A DNA stretch of 64,000 nucleotides, taken from positions 4,319,501-4,383,500 of the forward strand of contig NZ_PDCM01000002.1 in NCBI RefSeq assembly GCF_008634025.1, given 5' to 3'. The DNA comes from Streptomyces albofaciens JCM 4342 (GTDB lineage Bacteria > Actinomycetota > Actinomycetes > Streptomycetales > Streptomycetaceae). The notes below the pieces were generated by a model that saw only the letters and a program-made list of their open reading frames with translations, was not told where the DNA came from and made no database searches. Below are positions 48,620-57,121 of this stretch, piece by piece. A program made the translations under genes and the position numbers. The number at the start of each line of letters is the position of its first letter. The first letter of the stretch is position 1.

Positions 48620-49366
48620 GTGAAGCTCCCACGGCCCCAAGCGGTCATCCTGGCCGCCCGCTTTGTAGGCCACGCCCATCCGGCCCAACGCCTCGGCGAG
48701 GCATGCCGGACCGCCCTGAATGAGGCGTATGCGGTGGGGCTGACCCTGGCCGTCGACGCCGCCCTGGCGCAACGGGTGTCCCTGTGCGCGGCCGGCCCAC
48801 TCGCCGCCCGCGGGGAGACCCTGCAGATCAGCCTCGGCGAAGGCCCGTGCATCCAGGCCCTGAACCAGATGACGCCGGTGCTCGCCGACGACCTCGACGA
48901 CGCGGACACCGTACGCCAGTGGCCCATCTACGCCGAACAGGCCCAGGCCCACGGCATCCGCGCGGTCTTCGCCCTGCCCGTCCTCAGCGGCCCCGACCCG
49001 GCGCAGCAGCCCGGCCTCGTTCTCTCCCTCTACCGCGACCGGCCCGGCCCGATCCCCAAGGCCGACCTGCACCTCGCCCAGGACCACGCGGACGCCGCCG
49101 ACCTGCTGCTCCTGGCCACCCCCACGCCGAGCGAGGAAGACCTCTCCCACGCCTGGCTCCTGCCGGCCGACGCCGTCGTCCACCAGGCCATCGGCATGAT
49201 CAGCTACCGGCACTCCGTGACCACCGGCCAGGCCCTGGCCCTGCTGCGCGCCCACGCCCACACCCGCGGAACGGACCTGTCCGCCCTCGCCCACGCCGTG
49301 GTCCACGAACGTCTGACCCTGCCCGGCCTTTCCGGCCCGCCCTCCCCCGACCCCCCACCACAGTGA
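48620..49366 (+). CDS. GAF-ANTAR regulator 4
   Basis: 248 aa from GTG 48620 (a distal TTG at 48512 would add 36 unlikely residues). GAF about 20-155 (EAYAVGLTLAVDAALAQRVS, ISLGEGPCIQALNQMTPVLA). ANTAR about 180-235 (LLPADAVVHQAIGMISYRHS, ALALLRAHAHTRGTDLSALA). Same architecture as the three opposite-strand genes but on the other side of the istB relic, suggesting an inverted or separately acquired copy. Confidence 0.8.
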   Translation: MKLPRPQAVILAARFVGHAHPAQRLGEACRTALNEAYAVGLTLAVDAALAQRVSLCAAGPLAARGETLQISLGEGPCIQALNQMTPVLADDLDDADTVRQWPIYAEQAQAHGIRAVFALPVLSGPDPAQQPGLVLSLYRDRPGPIPKADLHLAQDHADAADLLLLATPTPSEEDLSHAWLLPADAVVHQAIGMISYRHSVTTGQALALLRAHAHTRGTDLSALAHAVVHERLTLPGLSGPPSPDPPPQ

Positions 49367-49702
49367 CGCAACCCGCCAGCCGCTGCGCACTCGACGCCCC
49401 ACCGGACGACGGCCCCACAAGCCCGACTCCACCGGCCACCTTGGAGGGGCATCGACTCCCATGCAGTCGCCAGGACTCCAGAGAAGAAGACCGCACGGAG
49501 GCCGGGGATGTGTCGGATGAGGAACCGAGGCTCCGCGCCTGAAACGCGGTCGCAGCGTGAAGGCCCGTTGGGCGCCTTCTTGCCTGCCGTAGCGTGAGCG
49601 GTATCCATCCATCCGAGCTGCTGGCTGCTCTCGGACCCAGCCCCGCCCGGCCTCCGGGCGGGGCTGCCCTTTTCACCGGACGCAGACGGTTTGGCCGTTA
49701 CC
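49367..49702. other. intergenic region with terminator
   Basis: No gene supported apart from the strong terminator at 49639-49665. Separates the fourth GAF-ANTAR gene from the convergent ABC exporter. Confidence 0.5.
49639..49665 (+). terminator. 12-bp intrinsic terminator
   Basis: AGCCCCGCCCGG-CCT-CCGGGCGGGGCT followed by GCCCTTTT on the plus strand. The clearest terminator of the cargo region; ends the plus-strand transcript. Confidence 0.8.
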
Positions 49703-51727
49703 TCATGTGACCGTTGGCCCCTTCTGGAGTGGCACGGTCCGTTCGTCGTCTGAGGCGAACTGGGCTCGCTGGATCTCGTACATGGCCCGGAACCTGCCGT
49801 CCGGGGCCGTGGCCGGGTCCATCAGCTCGGTGAACGTGCCGGTCTCGGCGACCCGGCCGTCTTCGAGGAGGTAGATGAGGTCGGCGGAGCGTACGGAGTG
49901 CAGGCGGTGGGTGATCAGCACGACGGTCTGCCCGCCGGCCGCGAGGGCCCGGATTCTGGTGAACGCCTGCTGTTCGGCCTTGGCGTCGAGCGCGGCGGTC
50001 GGCTCGTCCACCACGAGGATCTGCCCGGCTCGGAAGTGGGCGCGGGCGATGCCGAGCTTCTGCCACTGCCCGCCGGAAAGGCTGTGGCCGTCCTGGTAGC
50101 CGCGGGCCAGCAGGGTGTCCCAACCTCGCGGCAGATCCTCGATCAGGTCCTCGGCGTCCGCGTGCCGCACCCCGGCGGTGAGCCGTTCTTCGGTCGGGTC
50201 CGCGTCGGTGCGGCCGATCGCGACGTTCATGCGGGCGGTCAGCGGCCAGTGGTAGAAATCCTGGGAGACGTTGGCGATGCGGGAGAACCAGGCATGCCGG
50301 TCGATCTCGCTCGTGGATACGCCGCCGACCAGGACCTGGCCCTCGTCGGGCACGTAGAGGCCGGCGAGGAGCTTTGCGGCGGTGGTCTTGCCCGAGCCGT
50401 TCTCTCCGACGAGCGCGACCGTTGCTCCGGCGGGGATGTGCAGGTCGATGCCGTCGAGAGCGGGCCTGTTGTCCTTGCCCGGGTAGGTGAAGGACACCTT
50501 CTCGAAGCGGACCCCGTCGACGTGCTCGGGTACGGTGCGGCCGGTGGTGGGGATGGCGCGCCGGTCGGCCTCGTTCTGGATGTGTTCCAGGTCGCCCACG
50601 AACAAGCTTTCCTCGTTCAAGTAGTTGATCTGGCGGACGAGGCTGGTCAGGGAGCTGGTGGCGGTGCGAATCGCGATGATGGCGGTGCCGCCCACCGCGA
50701 GCGGCATGGCTCCCGTCCACAGCAGCAGACCCAGCATGCTGAATGTCGCCGCGTACGCAACGCCGGTCAGGACCGAGGCGAGGATTCCGGTGCGGGCGGC
50801 GAGGCGGGCGAGGCGTGCCTGCTCCTCTTCGGCGGTCTCGGACATGCTGCGGAAGTGGTGCAGCAGGAAGGCGGCGATGCCGTGCAGCCGGATCTCGGCC
50901 GCGGCATGGGTGGAGGTCAGCAGCTCGGAGATCAGGCGGCCGGCGCGGGCGTGCTGCGTCCACACCTTGAAGGACAGGTAGCGGCGCCGGGCGGTGACGA
51001 GGGTGGCCCAGGCGGAGGGCAGCGTCATCATCACGATCATCGGCAGTAGTGCCGGGTGCAGCACGGTCAGCACGCCGATGGAGGCGAGCAGCGTCATCAG
51101 GGCGTTGATCACCGAGGTGCTGTACTGGATCATGCGGCGGGCGGAGGAGGCGCCGAAGCGGGCGGATTCCGCGCGCCGGTGGTAGTCGGGGTCTTCGAAG
51201 GCGGCCATCTCCACCTTGGCGGCGGCGGTCAGGTAGATCTCGGTGGCCACGCGTTCCACCGCGGGCTCCAGCCGTCCGGTGCCGGCGGTCGATACCGCGC
51301 GCAGCCCGGCGCCGATCACGCTGCACACCGCGACCGCCACCAGCGCGGGCAGCGCGGCGCTCAGGCGCTGCGTCGTCGACCCGTCGGCCAGGAGCGCGCC
51401 GAGGACGTGGTTGATGGCGATCATGCTGGCGGCCTGCACCGCACCGCGCCCTACCTCCGCGCCGACGACCTGCCGCAGGGCCCGGGCGTTGGCCTGGCGG
51501 GCCAGGCGGGCGGTCAGGGCCAGGAGGTGGGGGAGGCGTACGACCATGCTGCGCAGGTTCAGGTCGAGGAAGGCGTCCTCGTGCCGCAGCCAGGCCAGAT
51601 CCAGGCGCAGCCGGCCGCCGAACAGCAGCTGCTCGGACTCGGTGACGTCATTCTCGACGCCCTCGCCGGGGGCGTCGGCGGCGCTGGCCCGGCGCATGGC
51701 GAACACGGATGCCCCAGCCCGGGTCAC
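49703..51727 (-). CDS. ABC exporter, fused membrane and ATPase domains
   Basis: 674 aa from GTG 51727 (GTGA overlap). Transmembrane domain about 60-400 with hydrophobic helices (LPALVAVAVCSVIGAGLRAV, VINALMTLLASIGVLTVLHP, AATFSMLGLLLWTGAMPLAV). ATPase domain: GENGSGKTTAAKLLAGLY (Walker A), LSGGQWQKLGIARAH (signature), ILVVDEPTAALDA (Walker B) and ITHRLHS (His loop). Typical of half-size exporters of peptides or lipids. The substrate is unknown. Translationally coupled to the small protein upstream. Confidence 0.9.
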   Translation of the reverse strand: MTRAGASVFAMRRASAADAPGEGVENDVTESEQLLFGGRLRLDLAWLRHEDAFLDLNLRSMVVRLPHLLALTARLARQANARALRQVVGAEVGRGAVQAASMIAINHVLGALLADGSTTQRLSAALPALVAVAVCSVIGAGLRAVSTAGTGRLEPAVERVATEIYLTAAAKVEMAAFEDPDYHRRAESARFGASSARRMIQYSTSVINALMTLLASIGVLTVLHPALLPMIVMMTLPSAWATLVTARRRYLSFKVWTQHARAGRLISELLTSTHAAAEIRLHGIAAFLLHHFRSMSETAEEEQARLARLAARTGILASVLTGVAYAATFSMLGLLLWTGAMPLAVGGTAIIAIRTATSSLTSLVRQINYLNEESLFVGDLEHIQNEADRRAIPTTGRTVPEHVDGVRFEKVSFTYPGKDNRPALDGIDLHIPAGATVALVGENGSGKTTAAKLLAGLYVPDEGQVLVGGVSTSEIDRHAWFSRIANVSQDFYHWPLTARMNVAIGRTDADPTEERLTAGVRHADAEDLIEDLPRGWDTLLARGYQDGHSLSGGQWQKLGIARAHFRAGQILVVDEPTAALDAKAEQQAFTRIRALAAGGQTVVLITHRLHSVRSADLIYLLEDGRVAETGTFTELMDPATAPDGRFRAMYEIQRAQFASDDERTVPLQKGPTVT

Positions 51728-52092
51728 CCGTGCGTTTCCTCGTCCGAGGGTGCGGCCGGGGGGCGGTGCGGTTCGAGGAGGATGAGGCACACCTGCGCCA
51801 ACGCGCGGGCGCGGGTGCGCGCCGTCCCGGCGTTGTCGGGCAGTTTCAAGAGCCTGGTGGCGTCCCGTGCGGCGGCCTGAGTCAGGGGCGTCTGCCCGGC
51901 CAGGTCCGGCGGGATGAGCAGTTCGAGGTGACCGCGCAGCGCCCGTGTCAGGTCCGGCAGGCCCGGGGCCGTCGCCCGCTGCAGGCCGAAAGCGCGGGCG
52001 CAGGTCGCATCGATGGTGGCGACGTCGATCGGCAATGCGTCGGCCTTCTCGGCGGTGACCTCGGGGACGGGCGACGCGGCGACCTCGTTCAT
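51724..52092 (-). CDS. small protein coupled to the ABC exporter
   Basis: 122 aa from ATG 52092. Helical (TRALRGHLELLIPPDLAGQT, GTARTRARALAQVCLILLEP). It resembles small Streptomyces proteins (DUF6415-like) found beside natural-product and regulator genes, but the match is loose. Its stop overlaps the exporter start. No transmembrane segment. Confidence 0.55.
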   Translation of the reverse strand: MNEVAASPVPEVTAEKADALPIDVATIDATCARAFGLQRATAPGLPDLTRALRGHLELLIPPDLAGQTPLTQAAARDATRLLKLPDNAGTARTRARALAQVCLILLEPHRPPAAPSDEETHG

Positions 52093-52153
52093 GCCCTGAC
52101 GCTACGGCTCGGCGGGCATAGGGATCCAGCAAGTTCCACAGAGTTCCACGGCT

Positions 52154-53005
52154 TCACCCACCAGCGCCGAGAGCCCGTCTGATCCGTGCACTGGCGCTGG
52201 AGCCGTAGACCGCCAAGTGCGAAAGGTCAGCGAAGGCGCGTGCATAGGCGGAGACTTCGGAAGGGGCGGTGATGGTGACTCTGGCCGTCAGCAGTTCCAC
52301 GTGGACCCGGGCATCATCGAAGATCATGAAGGTCTCCAGTGGCCAGATCTTTCGGGCCCGATCGCCGAACGGCAGGATGCCGAGGCAGACCGTGGGCAGC
52401 GCCATCACCTCCAGCAGGTACCCGAGCTGCTCGGCCATCGCCGCGGGGCTGCCGACGCCGCTGCGCAGTACGGCCTCCTCGATCAGCAGCATGAACCGCC
52501 GGTCGCTGTCGTGCAGGATGCGGGAGCGGGCTGTGCGCGCGGCGACCGCTGCGGGGACGTCGTCGGGAGTTCCCTGGAACGCGGTGATGGCGGAGAGCAG
52601 GTCGGTCGCATAGTCGGGGGTCTGGACGAGGCCGGGCATCACGGTGGAGCAGTACACCCGGAACAGTCGGGTGCTTTCGTACAGGGGCAGGGATGCTTCG
52701 TGCACCTGCCGCAGCCCGCAGCGGTGCAGGCGCCGCCACTGCACATACAGCGTCTCGGCGTGCCGGGCGGCGGCCAGCAGATCCTCCGTCTCCTCGACGG
52801 CGTCGCAGGCCCGGCACCAGGCCCGGATATCGGCATCGGAAGGCAGGGTGCGGGCGTTTTCGATGCGCGAGGACTTCGACTTGTACCAGCCGCACCGCTC
52901 GGCCAGCTCCTGACCGGTCAGCCCGGCCGCCCGGCGCAGATCGAACAACCGGGCAGCCAGAGCCTCACGGGCCTGCTGTGCACTGGAGGAGGGCGAAGTG
53001 GGCAC
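52154..53005 (-). CDS. XRE-family regulator with DUF5753
   Basis: 283 aa from GTG 53005. HTH about 15-70 (LFDLRRAAGLTGQELAERCG, WYKSKSSRIENARTLPS). DUF5753 about 85-275: LHRCGLRQVHEASLPLYEST, YCSTVMPGLVQTPDYATDLL, LGILPFGDRARKIWPLETFM. This is the standard Streptomyces accessory regulator; it is usually paired with a small DUF397 or DUF6879 protein. Here a DUF6879 gene lies just upstream. Confidence 0.92.
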   Translation of the reverse strand: MPTSPSSSAQQAREALAARLFDLRRAAGLTGQELAERCGWYKSKSSRIENARTLPSDADIRAWCRACDAVEETEDLLAAARHAETLYVQWRRLHRCGLRQVHEASLPLYESTRLFRVYCSTVMPGLVQTPDYATDLLSAITAFQGTPDDVPAAVAARTARSRILHDSDRRFMLLIEEAVLRSGVGSPAAMAEQLGYLLEVMALPTVCLGILPFGDRARKIWPLETFMIFDDARVHVELLTARVTITAPSEVSAYARAFADLSHLAVYGSSASARIRRALGAGG

Positions 53006-53026
53006 TAGTAGAGGTGAGTCGCCGGG

Positions 53027-53551
53027 TCAGACGGCGTACTCGTCGTGCGGGACGGCTCTGCGCCACACGGCCTCGAAGGCGTCCTGGCACAACTTGGCGA
53101 CCTGGGGGCTGTCGGTCACCTCCGGCCCGGCCGAACCTCCGTCGCCGGTGAAGTGGTTGAAGCGCACCACCGCCCCGTCGAACAGCCAGAAGTCGTTGCC
53201 CGGCAGCGCGAGGTCCGAGGCCCGGCGACGCGGCAGCCACCGCACCTGCTCACCTGCCTCGACGTTCAGCCCGGTGCCCTCGTACTCGAAACGGATGTAG
53301 GCAGTGACCGGCTCGGACACAATCCGCGCCCGCCGCATCACCACACCCCGGCCCACAGCGGCGCGCACCAGATCGAACCAGGGACGCCGCGCCTCACGGT
53401 CGGCGGCAACAGTCCAGGTGCCCTCCCGCCAGGCACGGAAGGGGCCGTCTTCGGATTCGATGCCGTACGCGTCGCGCATTTCCAGGTGCACCGCCGAATG
53501 CTGGGCGGCCTCCAGCATCTCAGCGAAGCTCGGCACGCTGGTCTGCGGCAT
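53027..53551 (-). CDS. DUF6879 family protein
   Basis: 174 aa from ATG 53551. It has FAEMLEAAQHSAVHLEMRDA, YGIESEDGPFRAWREG, RARIVSEPVTAYIRFEYEGT, FWLFDGAVVRFNHFTGDG, the conserved blocks of DUF6879. Members sit next to DUF5753-type XRE regulators throughout Streptomyces. No biochemical role is known to me. Coupled to 53520-53765 by overlap. Confidence 0.85.
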   Translation of the reverse strand: MPQTSVPSFAEMLEAAQHSAVHLEMRDAYGIESEDGPFRAWREGTWTVAADREARRPWFDLVRAAVGRGVVMRRARIVSEPVTAYIRFEYEGTGLNVEAGEQVRWLPRRRASDLALPGNDFWLFDGAVVRFNHFTGDGGSAGPEVTDSPQVAKLCQDAFEAVWRRAVPHDEYAV

Positions 53552-53765
53552 CGCACGCCTCCCTGACAATCGACGTCATCCGCGCCGGAATCCGCACCAC
53601 AGCCTCGTGCGCGGGGATCGAGCCGACTTCCCTGCACTCGTCGGTGGTCTTCCGGTCGGCTTTCCACCCCTGAAGCACCAAGTCGCCGTTTTCCTCGTCG
53701 ATCCACACGGTCGGGCTCTGGTCGGAGCCGGTGTTGGGGTCCTTGGCGATGAACCGTAGTGCCAT
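53520..53765 (-). CDS. small protein upstream of DUF6879
   Basis: 81 aa from ATG 53765 (GGAGGCAGG upstream). It has PNTGSDQSPTVWIDEENGDL, VLQGWKADRKTTDECREVG, IPAHEAVVRIPARM. A conserved small Streptomyces protein that precedes DUF6879 genes. Overlaps the DUF6879 start by 32 bases. Function unknown. Confidence 0.75.
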   Translation of the reverse strand: MALRFIAKDPNTGSDQSPTVWIDEENGDLVLQGWKADRKTTDECREVGSIPAHEAVVRIPARMTSIVREACDAADQRAELR

Positions 53766-54093
53766 CCTGCCTCCTGCGTCAGAAGGGGCTGATCCGGCCG
53801 GCGGGAAGCGTCAGCAGCGCGCCGCCGGTACGGCCTGCGCCAGGCCAGACTCACCGTAGCGCGCTGGAACGCCCCGGTGCCCAGCGTCTGCGGACGATCC
53901 CTGCCTCCCCTGCGGGCATAGCGCCGCAGGGGGCCGGGTGCTCGGGCTGACAGCGCCCTGGCGCGTGCCGTCCAGCGGCGTCGCTGCGACAACCGCCCGT
54001 TCGATCGCAGCGAAAAGTAGTTGTCAGTCCCATGCACTACGGTGCACTGTGCACGGAAAGTGCGTGACATAGGCGGACAAACAGGGTGAGGGA
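53766..54093. other. divergent intergenic region
   Basis: 328 bases between the DUF6879 group and the lipoprotein gene. Contains the repeated TGCAC elements at about 54033-54053 (TGCACTACGGTGCACTGTGC), which could be operators. No gene supported. Confidence 0.45.
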
Positions 54094-54993
54094 ATGCGCA
54101 AGGGCATCGCGCGACGCATCGGCGTCCCGCTGGCGACCGCAGCCGTACTGGCGGGCATAACCAGCTGCCACAACGATGCGACCAAGGCCGATGGGGGGAG
54201 CCCCGCTGCCCGTCGCACTCCGGCGCAGGCGCTCACCGCGGCCTACAAGAAGACCACCAGCGTAAAGTCGGCGAAGGTCACGATGACCATGTCGGTGCCC
54301 GACGGGATGCCGGACAGTGGCGAGACGAAGATGACCGGCACCATGGCCTGGAATCCCACGGCGCTGGACATGACCATGAGCGACGGCGGGGCCAAGGCGA
54401 AGTCGGGGGACGACGAGCCGAAGCGCATGATCTGGGTAGACGGCGTCGCTTACATGGACATGGGCGACTTCGAGGGCAAGAAGTGGGGCAAGCTCGATCT
54501 GAAGGCCGCCGCCAAGGAAGCCGGCGACGAAGAGATGACCAAGGCCGTGACCGCTGGCCTCGACGACGCGGAACAGGACCCGGCCCAGCAGCTCGCGATG
54601 TTCCTCGGCTCGCCGAACGTCAAGCACCTCGGTTCCGGCCAGGTCGACGGCGTACGCGCCGAGCACTACAAGGGCTCCCTGACGGTCGAGGAGGGGCTCA
54701 AGGGCGCCAAGGTGGTCAATGCGCTGAAGCCCGAAGACCGTGAGAAGCTGCTCGCCAACGTCAAGAAGAGCGGCATCAAGGGCTACGACTATGACGTGTG
54801 GGTCAACAGCGACGACCTGCCGGTGCGGATGACCGTGGACGTCAAGACGCCGCTGGGCACCGTCAGCACCTCCGCGTCCTACTCCGACTACGGGACCACG
54901 ACGGCCATCAAGGCACCTCCGGCCAGTGAGACCACGGACCTGCTGAAGATCCTGAAGGAAGCGGCTGCACGGAGCCACAGCAGCAGCATCTGA
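54094..54993 (+). CDS. secreted lipoprotein (LppX/LprG-like fold)
   Basis: 299 aa. Signal peptide with lipobox LAGITSC (Cys about 25). After a Thr/Ala-rich linker, a conserved beta-rich region (AYKKTTSVKSAKVTMTMSVP, DGVAYMDMGDFEGKKWGKLD, DGVRAEHYKGSLTVEEGLKG, YDVWVNSDDLPVRMTVDV). This is the pattern of actinobacterial LolA/LppX-like lipoproteins that may carry lipids across the cell envelope. Alone on the plus strand, with its own terminator. Confidence 0.85.
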   Translation: MRKGIARRIGVPLATAAVLAGITSCHNDATKADGGSPAARRTPAQALTAAYKKTTSVKSAKVTMTMSVPDGMPDSGETKMTGTMAWNPTALDMTMSDGGAKAKSGDDEPKRMIWVDGVAYMDMGDFEGKKWGKLDLKAAAKEAGDEEMTKAVTAGLDDAEQDPAQQLAMFLGSPNVKHLGSGQVDGVRAEHYKGSLTVEEGLKGAKVVNALKPEDREKLLANVKKSGIKGYDYDVWVNSDDLPVRMTVDVKTPLGTVSTSASYSDYGTTTAIKAPPASETTDLLKILKEAAARSHSSSI

Positions 54994-55012
54994 CCGGCGG
55001 ATCGTCGGCATG

Positions 55013-55046
55013 TGAAGGGCGGGCTCGCACACGGACCCGCCCTTCA
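55013..55046 (+). terminator. 11-bp terminator of the lipoprotein gene
   Basis: TGAAGGGCGGG/CCCGCCCTTCA arms with a 12-base loop, 20 bases after the lipoprotein stop. Confidence 0.7.
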
Positions 55047-55118
55047 CACCTTGGCCTGGCTGACCGCGGTGTGATGACGAGGCATGCTTCGCTGACTCGT
55101 ACGGCCGGGCAGTGCCCG

Positions 55119-55700
55119 TCACCAGGCCGAAAGACGCCGAAGGTTGGTGTCGGGTGCGTAAGCCAGGAACGTGCCGTCGGCTGAGCCGCAGCCCAGGGAA
55201 CGGGCGTAGCGGTAGCGGCGGGCGGAGTTCACGTGGCCCATGTGGACGCCCTTGCCCAGTTCGAGAGCCTGAGCGGTGAGATCCCGAGCGTCTTGGCCGA
55301 GTTTCCAGTCGGTGGTGCCGGCGAGGAAAAGGACGTCGAAGTCGTCCCACGGCAGGGCCATCGACTCGGCACCGTCTTGGGCGGCGAACGCGGCACGGTA
55401 GCCGAGTGCCCTGATGTGTGGAAGCCAAGGAGCTGACTCCCGCAGGGTGGCGCGGGCATCCATGGGCACATCGGGAGCGACCGCGAACAGGCAGGTGGAT
55501 GAGCGGTCGGCATGGGCATCGAGCCAGCGCAGCCATCGGTCGAGACCGGGCCAGCCCTTGCCGAAGCGCCCGTTGTCCGCCGCCCAGGTCACGTCGGTTG
55601 GAAGCCGGTTGCCCTGGCGCGGAGTGTTCATCCACCCCAGTCGGCCGTCCCGCATGGCCTGGCGTATCGCCGGGCTGGATGGAGTGCTCAGGTAGAGCAC
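55119..55700 (-). CDS. dpdA: DpdA-family 7-deazaguanine DNA transglycosylase
   Basis: 193 aa from GTG 55700 (GGGAGGCGCC upstream), starting inside the XF1762 gene. Short TGT-like TIM barrel: MNTPRQGNRLPTDVTWAADN, FAVAPDVPMDARATL, YRAAFAAQDG, DVLFLAGTTDWKLGQ, GKGVHMGHVNSARRYRYARS, SADGTFL. This matches the short DpdA proteins of actinophages, which exchange guanine in DNA for a 7-deazaguanine base such as preQ0. Here the transporter and XF1762 genes are coupled upstream. No preQ0 synthesis genes (queD, queE, queC) are in the window, so the precursor would come from host or medium. Confidence 0.8.
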   Translation of the reverse strand: MLYLSTPSSPAIRQAMRDGRLGWMNTPRQGNRLPTDVTWAADNGRFGKGWPGLDRWLRWLDAHADRSSTCLFAVAPDVPMDARATLRESAPWLPHIRALGYRAAFAAQDGAESMALPWDDFDVLFLAGTTDWKLGQDARDLTAQALELGKGVHMGHVNSARRYRYARSLGCGSADGTFLAYAPDTNLRRLSAW

Positions 55701-56167
55701 GGCGCCTCCCACAACATGCGGGGGATGCCGCCGGTGCCGTGGTCGGTGCGTGGCCGCGAGGGGCAATGCCAGCCGGGGCGGGCGGGGCGGCGGGCGATGA
55801 CGCGCCAGCCGGCGCCGCGCAGGCTCGCGCCGGACTCGCCCTGCTGGGTGTAGGTGATCAGGCGGCTGTAACCGAGCGCGGATGCGGCCCGCCACGCGGC
55901 CGCGTAGAGGAGCGAGTTGGCGTTGCGGGCGCCGTCGCTGGCCAGTCGGGTGACTTCGAGAGTGGCGCCGTTGTCCAAGTAGCGGGCGACCGGCCTGCCC
56001 ACAATCGCCACGGCGCGCAGAACACCAGACTCGTCGGCGGCGCCGACGGAGAACACGTGGCCTTTAGGCGGACGGTGGTGGCGGTGCCACATCTGCACGA
56101 ACGCGGCTGCGTCCCGGAAGCGGACAGGGACCAGATGCAACTGCGGCTGCTGCACGTCAGGGGTCAC
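55688..56167 (-). CDS. XF1762 family protein (GNAT-like)
   Basis: 159 aa from GTG 56167 (GTGA overlap). It has VQMWHRHHRPPKGHVFSVG, VAIVGRPVARYLDNGATLEV, TRLASDGARNANSLLYAAAW, YSRLITYTQQGESGASLRGA. This is the XF1762 family, an acetyltransferase-like fold common in phages and prophages. Its place between the preQ0-type transporter and DpdA suggests a part in the modification or its further decoration. No catalytic residue can be assigned from sequence alone. Confidence 0.85.
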   Translation of the reverse strand: MTPDVQQPQLHLVPVRFRDAAAFVQMWHRHHRPPKGHVFSVGAADESGVLRAVAIVGRPVARYLDNGATLEVTRLASDGARNANSLLYAAAWRAASALGYSRLITYTQQGESGASLRGAGWRVIARRPARPGWHCPSRPRTDHGTGGIPRMLWEAPCST

Positions 56168-56739
56168 CTGGTGACCCGGTTGTGCACTGCGCGCCGTGAC
56201 CTGGCCGCCCAGATGCCCAGATGGGGGGTACGTCCGGGCAGGGCGAGAAGGATGGGGACGGCGATCGCCCAGCCTTTGCCGACCATCTGCCCTGGCACCG
56301 CCGCCCACACCGGTAGACCGGCGAGGGACAGGAAGACGACGCTGTCCAGCAGCGCCCCGAGCATCGTCGCGGGCAGGACAGCCCGCGCCCAGCCGTGGCG
56401 CCGCAGGGGCGTGTAGAGGGCCGTGTCGGCCAGTTCGGCGACTGCGACCGCTGCCGCGCTGGCCAGAGCCAGGCCCGGCGCAGCGATGAGGGCAGACAGC
56501 AGCGATCCGGCGAGAACAGCCGCCACGACACCGGTGCGGCCGAGCTGGTCCTGGAGGACGTTACGGATCATCAAGGCGACACCGGCCAGCAGCGTCCCCG
56601 CGGTGGCGCGCTGCCCGAAGCCGACCGGGACCATGCCGAACGACGCGGTCAAAATGTTCGCTGCGAGCAGGGCAGCGGCGTACCCGCACAGCCACCCGCT
56701 GCAGCGGACGGCACGGCGGATGGGCGTGCGAGCGGTCAC
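56164..56739 (-). CDS. VUT/QPTR (YhhQ-like) queuosine-precursor transporter
   Basis: 191 aa from GTG 56739, overlapping the head gene upstream (GTGA). Six hydrophobic helices (GYAAALLAANILTASFGMVP, ATAGTLLAGVALMIRNVLQD, GVVAAVLAGSLLSALIAAPG, VLPATMLGALLDSVVFLSLA, AIAVPILLALPG). The DTALYTPLRRHGWARAV loop is characteristic of VUT/YhhQ. Such transporters import preQ0/preQ1. Encoded in the same operon as DpdA, it would supply substrate to the phage enzyme. Confidence 0.82.
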   Translation of the reverse strand: MTARTPIRRAVRCSGWLCGYAAALLAANILTASFGMVPVGFGQRATAGTLLAGVALMIRNVLQDQLGRTGVVAAVLAGSLLSALIAAPGLALASAAAVAVAELADTALYTPLRRHGWARAVLPATMLGALLDSVVFLSLAGLPVWAAVPGQMVGKGWAIAVPILLALPGRTPHLGIWAARSRRAVHNRVTR

Positions 56740-57056
56740 CGGCGGCGGCGCGGGCACAGCTCGACGGTGCTCAGCAGGCTCCGGTCGACGGCCGTGGGGT
56801 CGTCGGGGGCGGGTTCGTCGGCGAGCTGGGTGATGGTGCGTTCGAGGGCGGTGACGTTGGCGGAGGTGTCGATGGTGGCGACGCCGTTGACGGTGACTTT
56901 CAGCGGCTCGGCCAGCAGTGCGGCGCGGCGTTCGTGCAGCACTTCGAGGACGACAGCGCGCGCGGAATGCAGACGTTCGTAGCGGGCGGTGAGGTCGGTG
57001 GTGTCGGTGTCGGGGCCGAGCTGGGCAAGGAGCCAGCGCAGGACAGCAGCGGGCAC
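56736..57056 (-). CDS. head-tail connector region protein
   Basis: 106 aa from GTG 57056. Short helical protein (AAVLRWLLAQLGPDTDTTDL, SARAVVLEVLHERRAALLAE) with a charged C-terminus ending CPRRRR. Follows the capsid genes in the late operon and is coupled to the transporter gene. No family firmly recognised; a head completion role is expected from position. Confidence 0.6.
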   Translation of the reverse strand: MPAAVLRWLLAQLGPDTDTTDLTARYERLHSARAVVLEVLHERRAALLAEPLKVTVNGVATIDTSANVTALERTITQLADEPAPDDPTAVDRSLLSTVELCPRRRR

Positions 57057-57121
57057 GAGAGGTGTTCCTGAAGAGAGAAGTAGGGGCGGGGAGCAGCGGC
57101 GGCTGCTCCCCGCTGTGGTGG

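Noticed and set aside
48152..49612. A 486-codon minus-strand open frame
   Set aside because: Antisense to the fourth GAF-ANTAR gene and the istB relic; no domain pattern.
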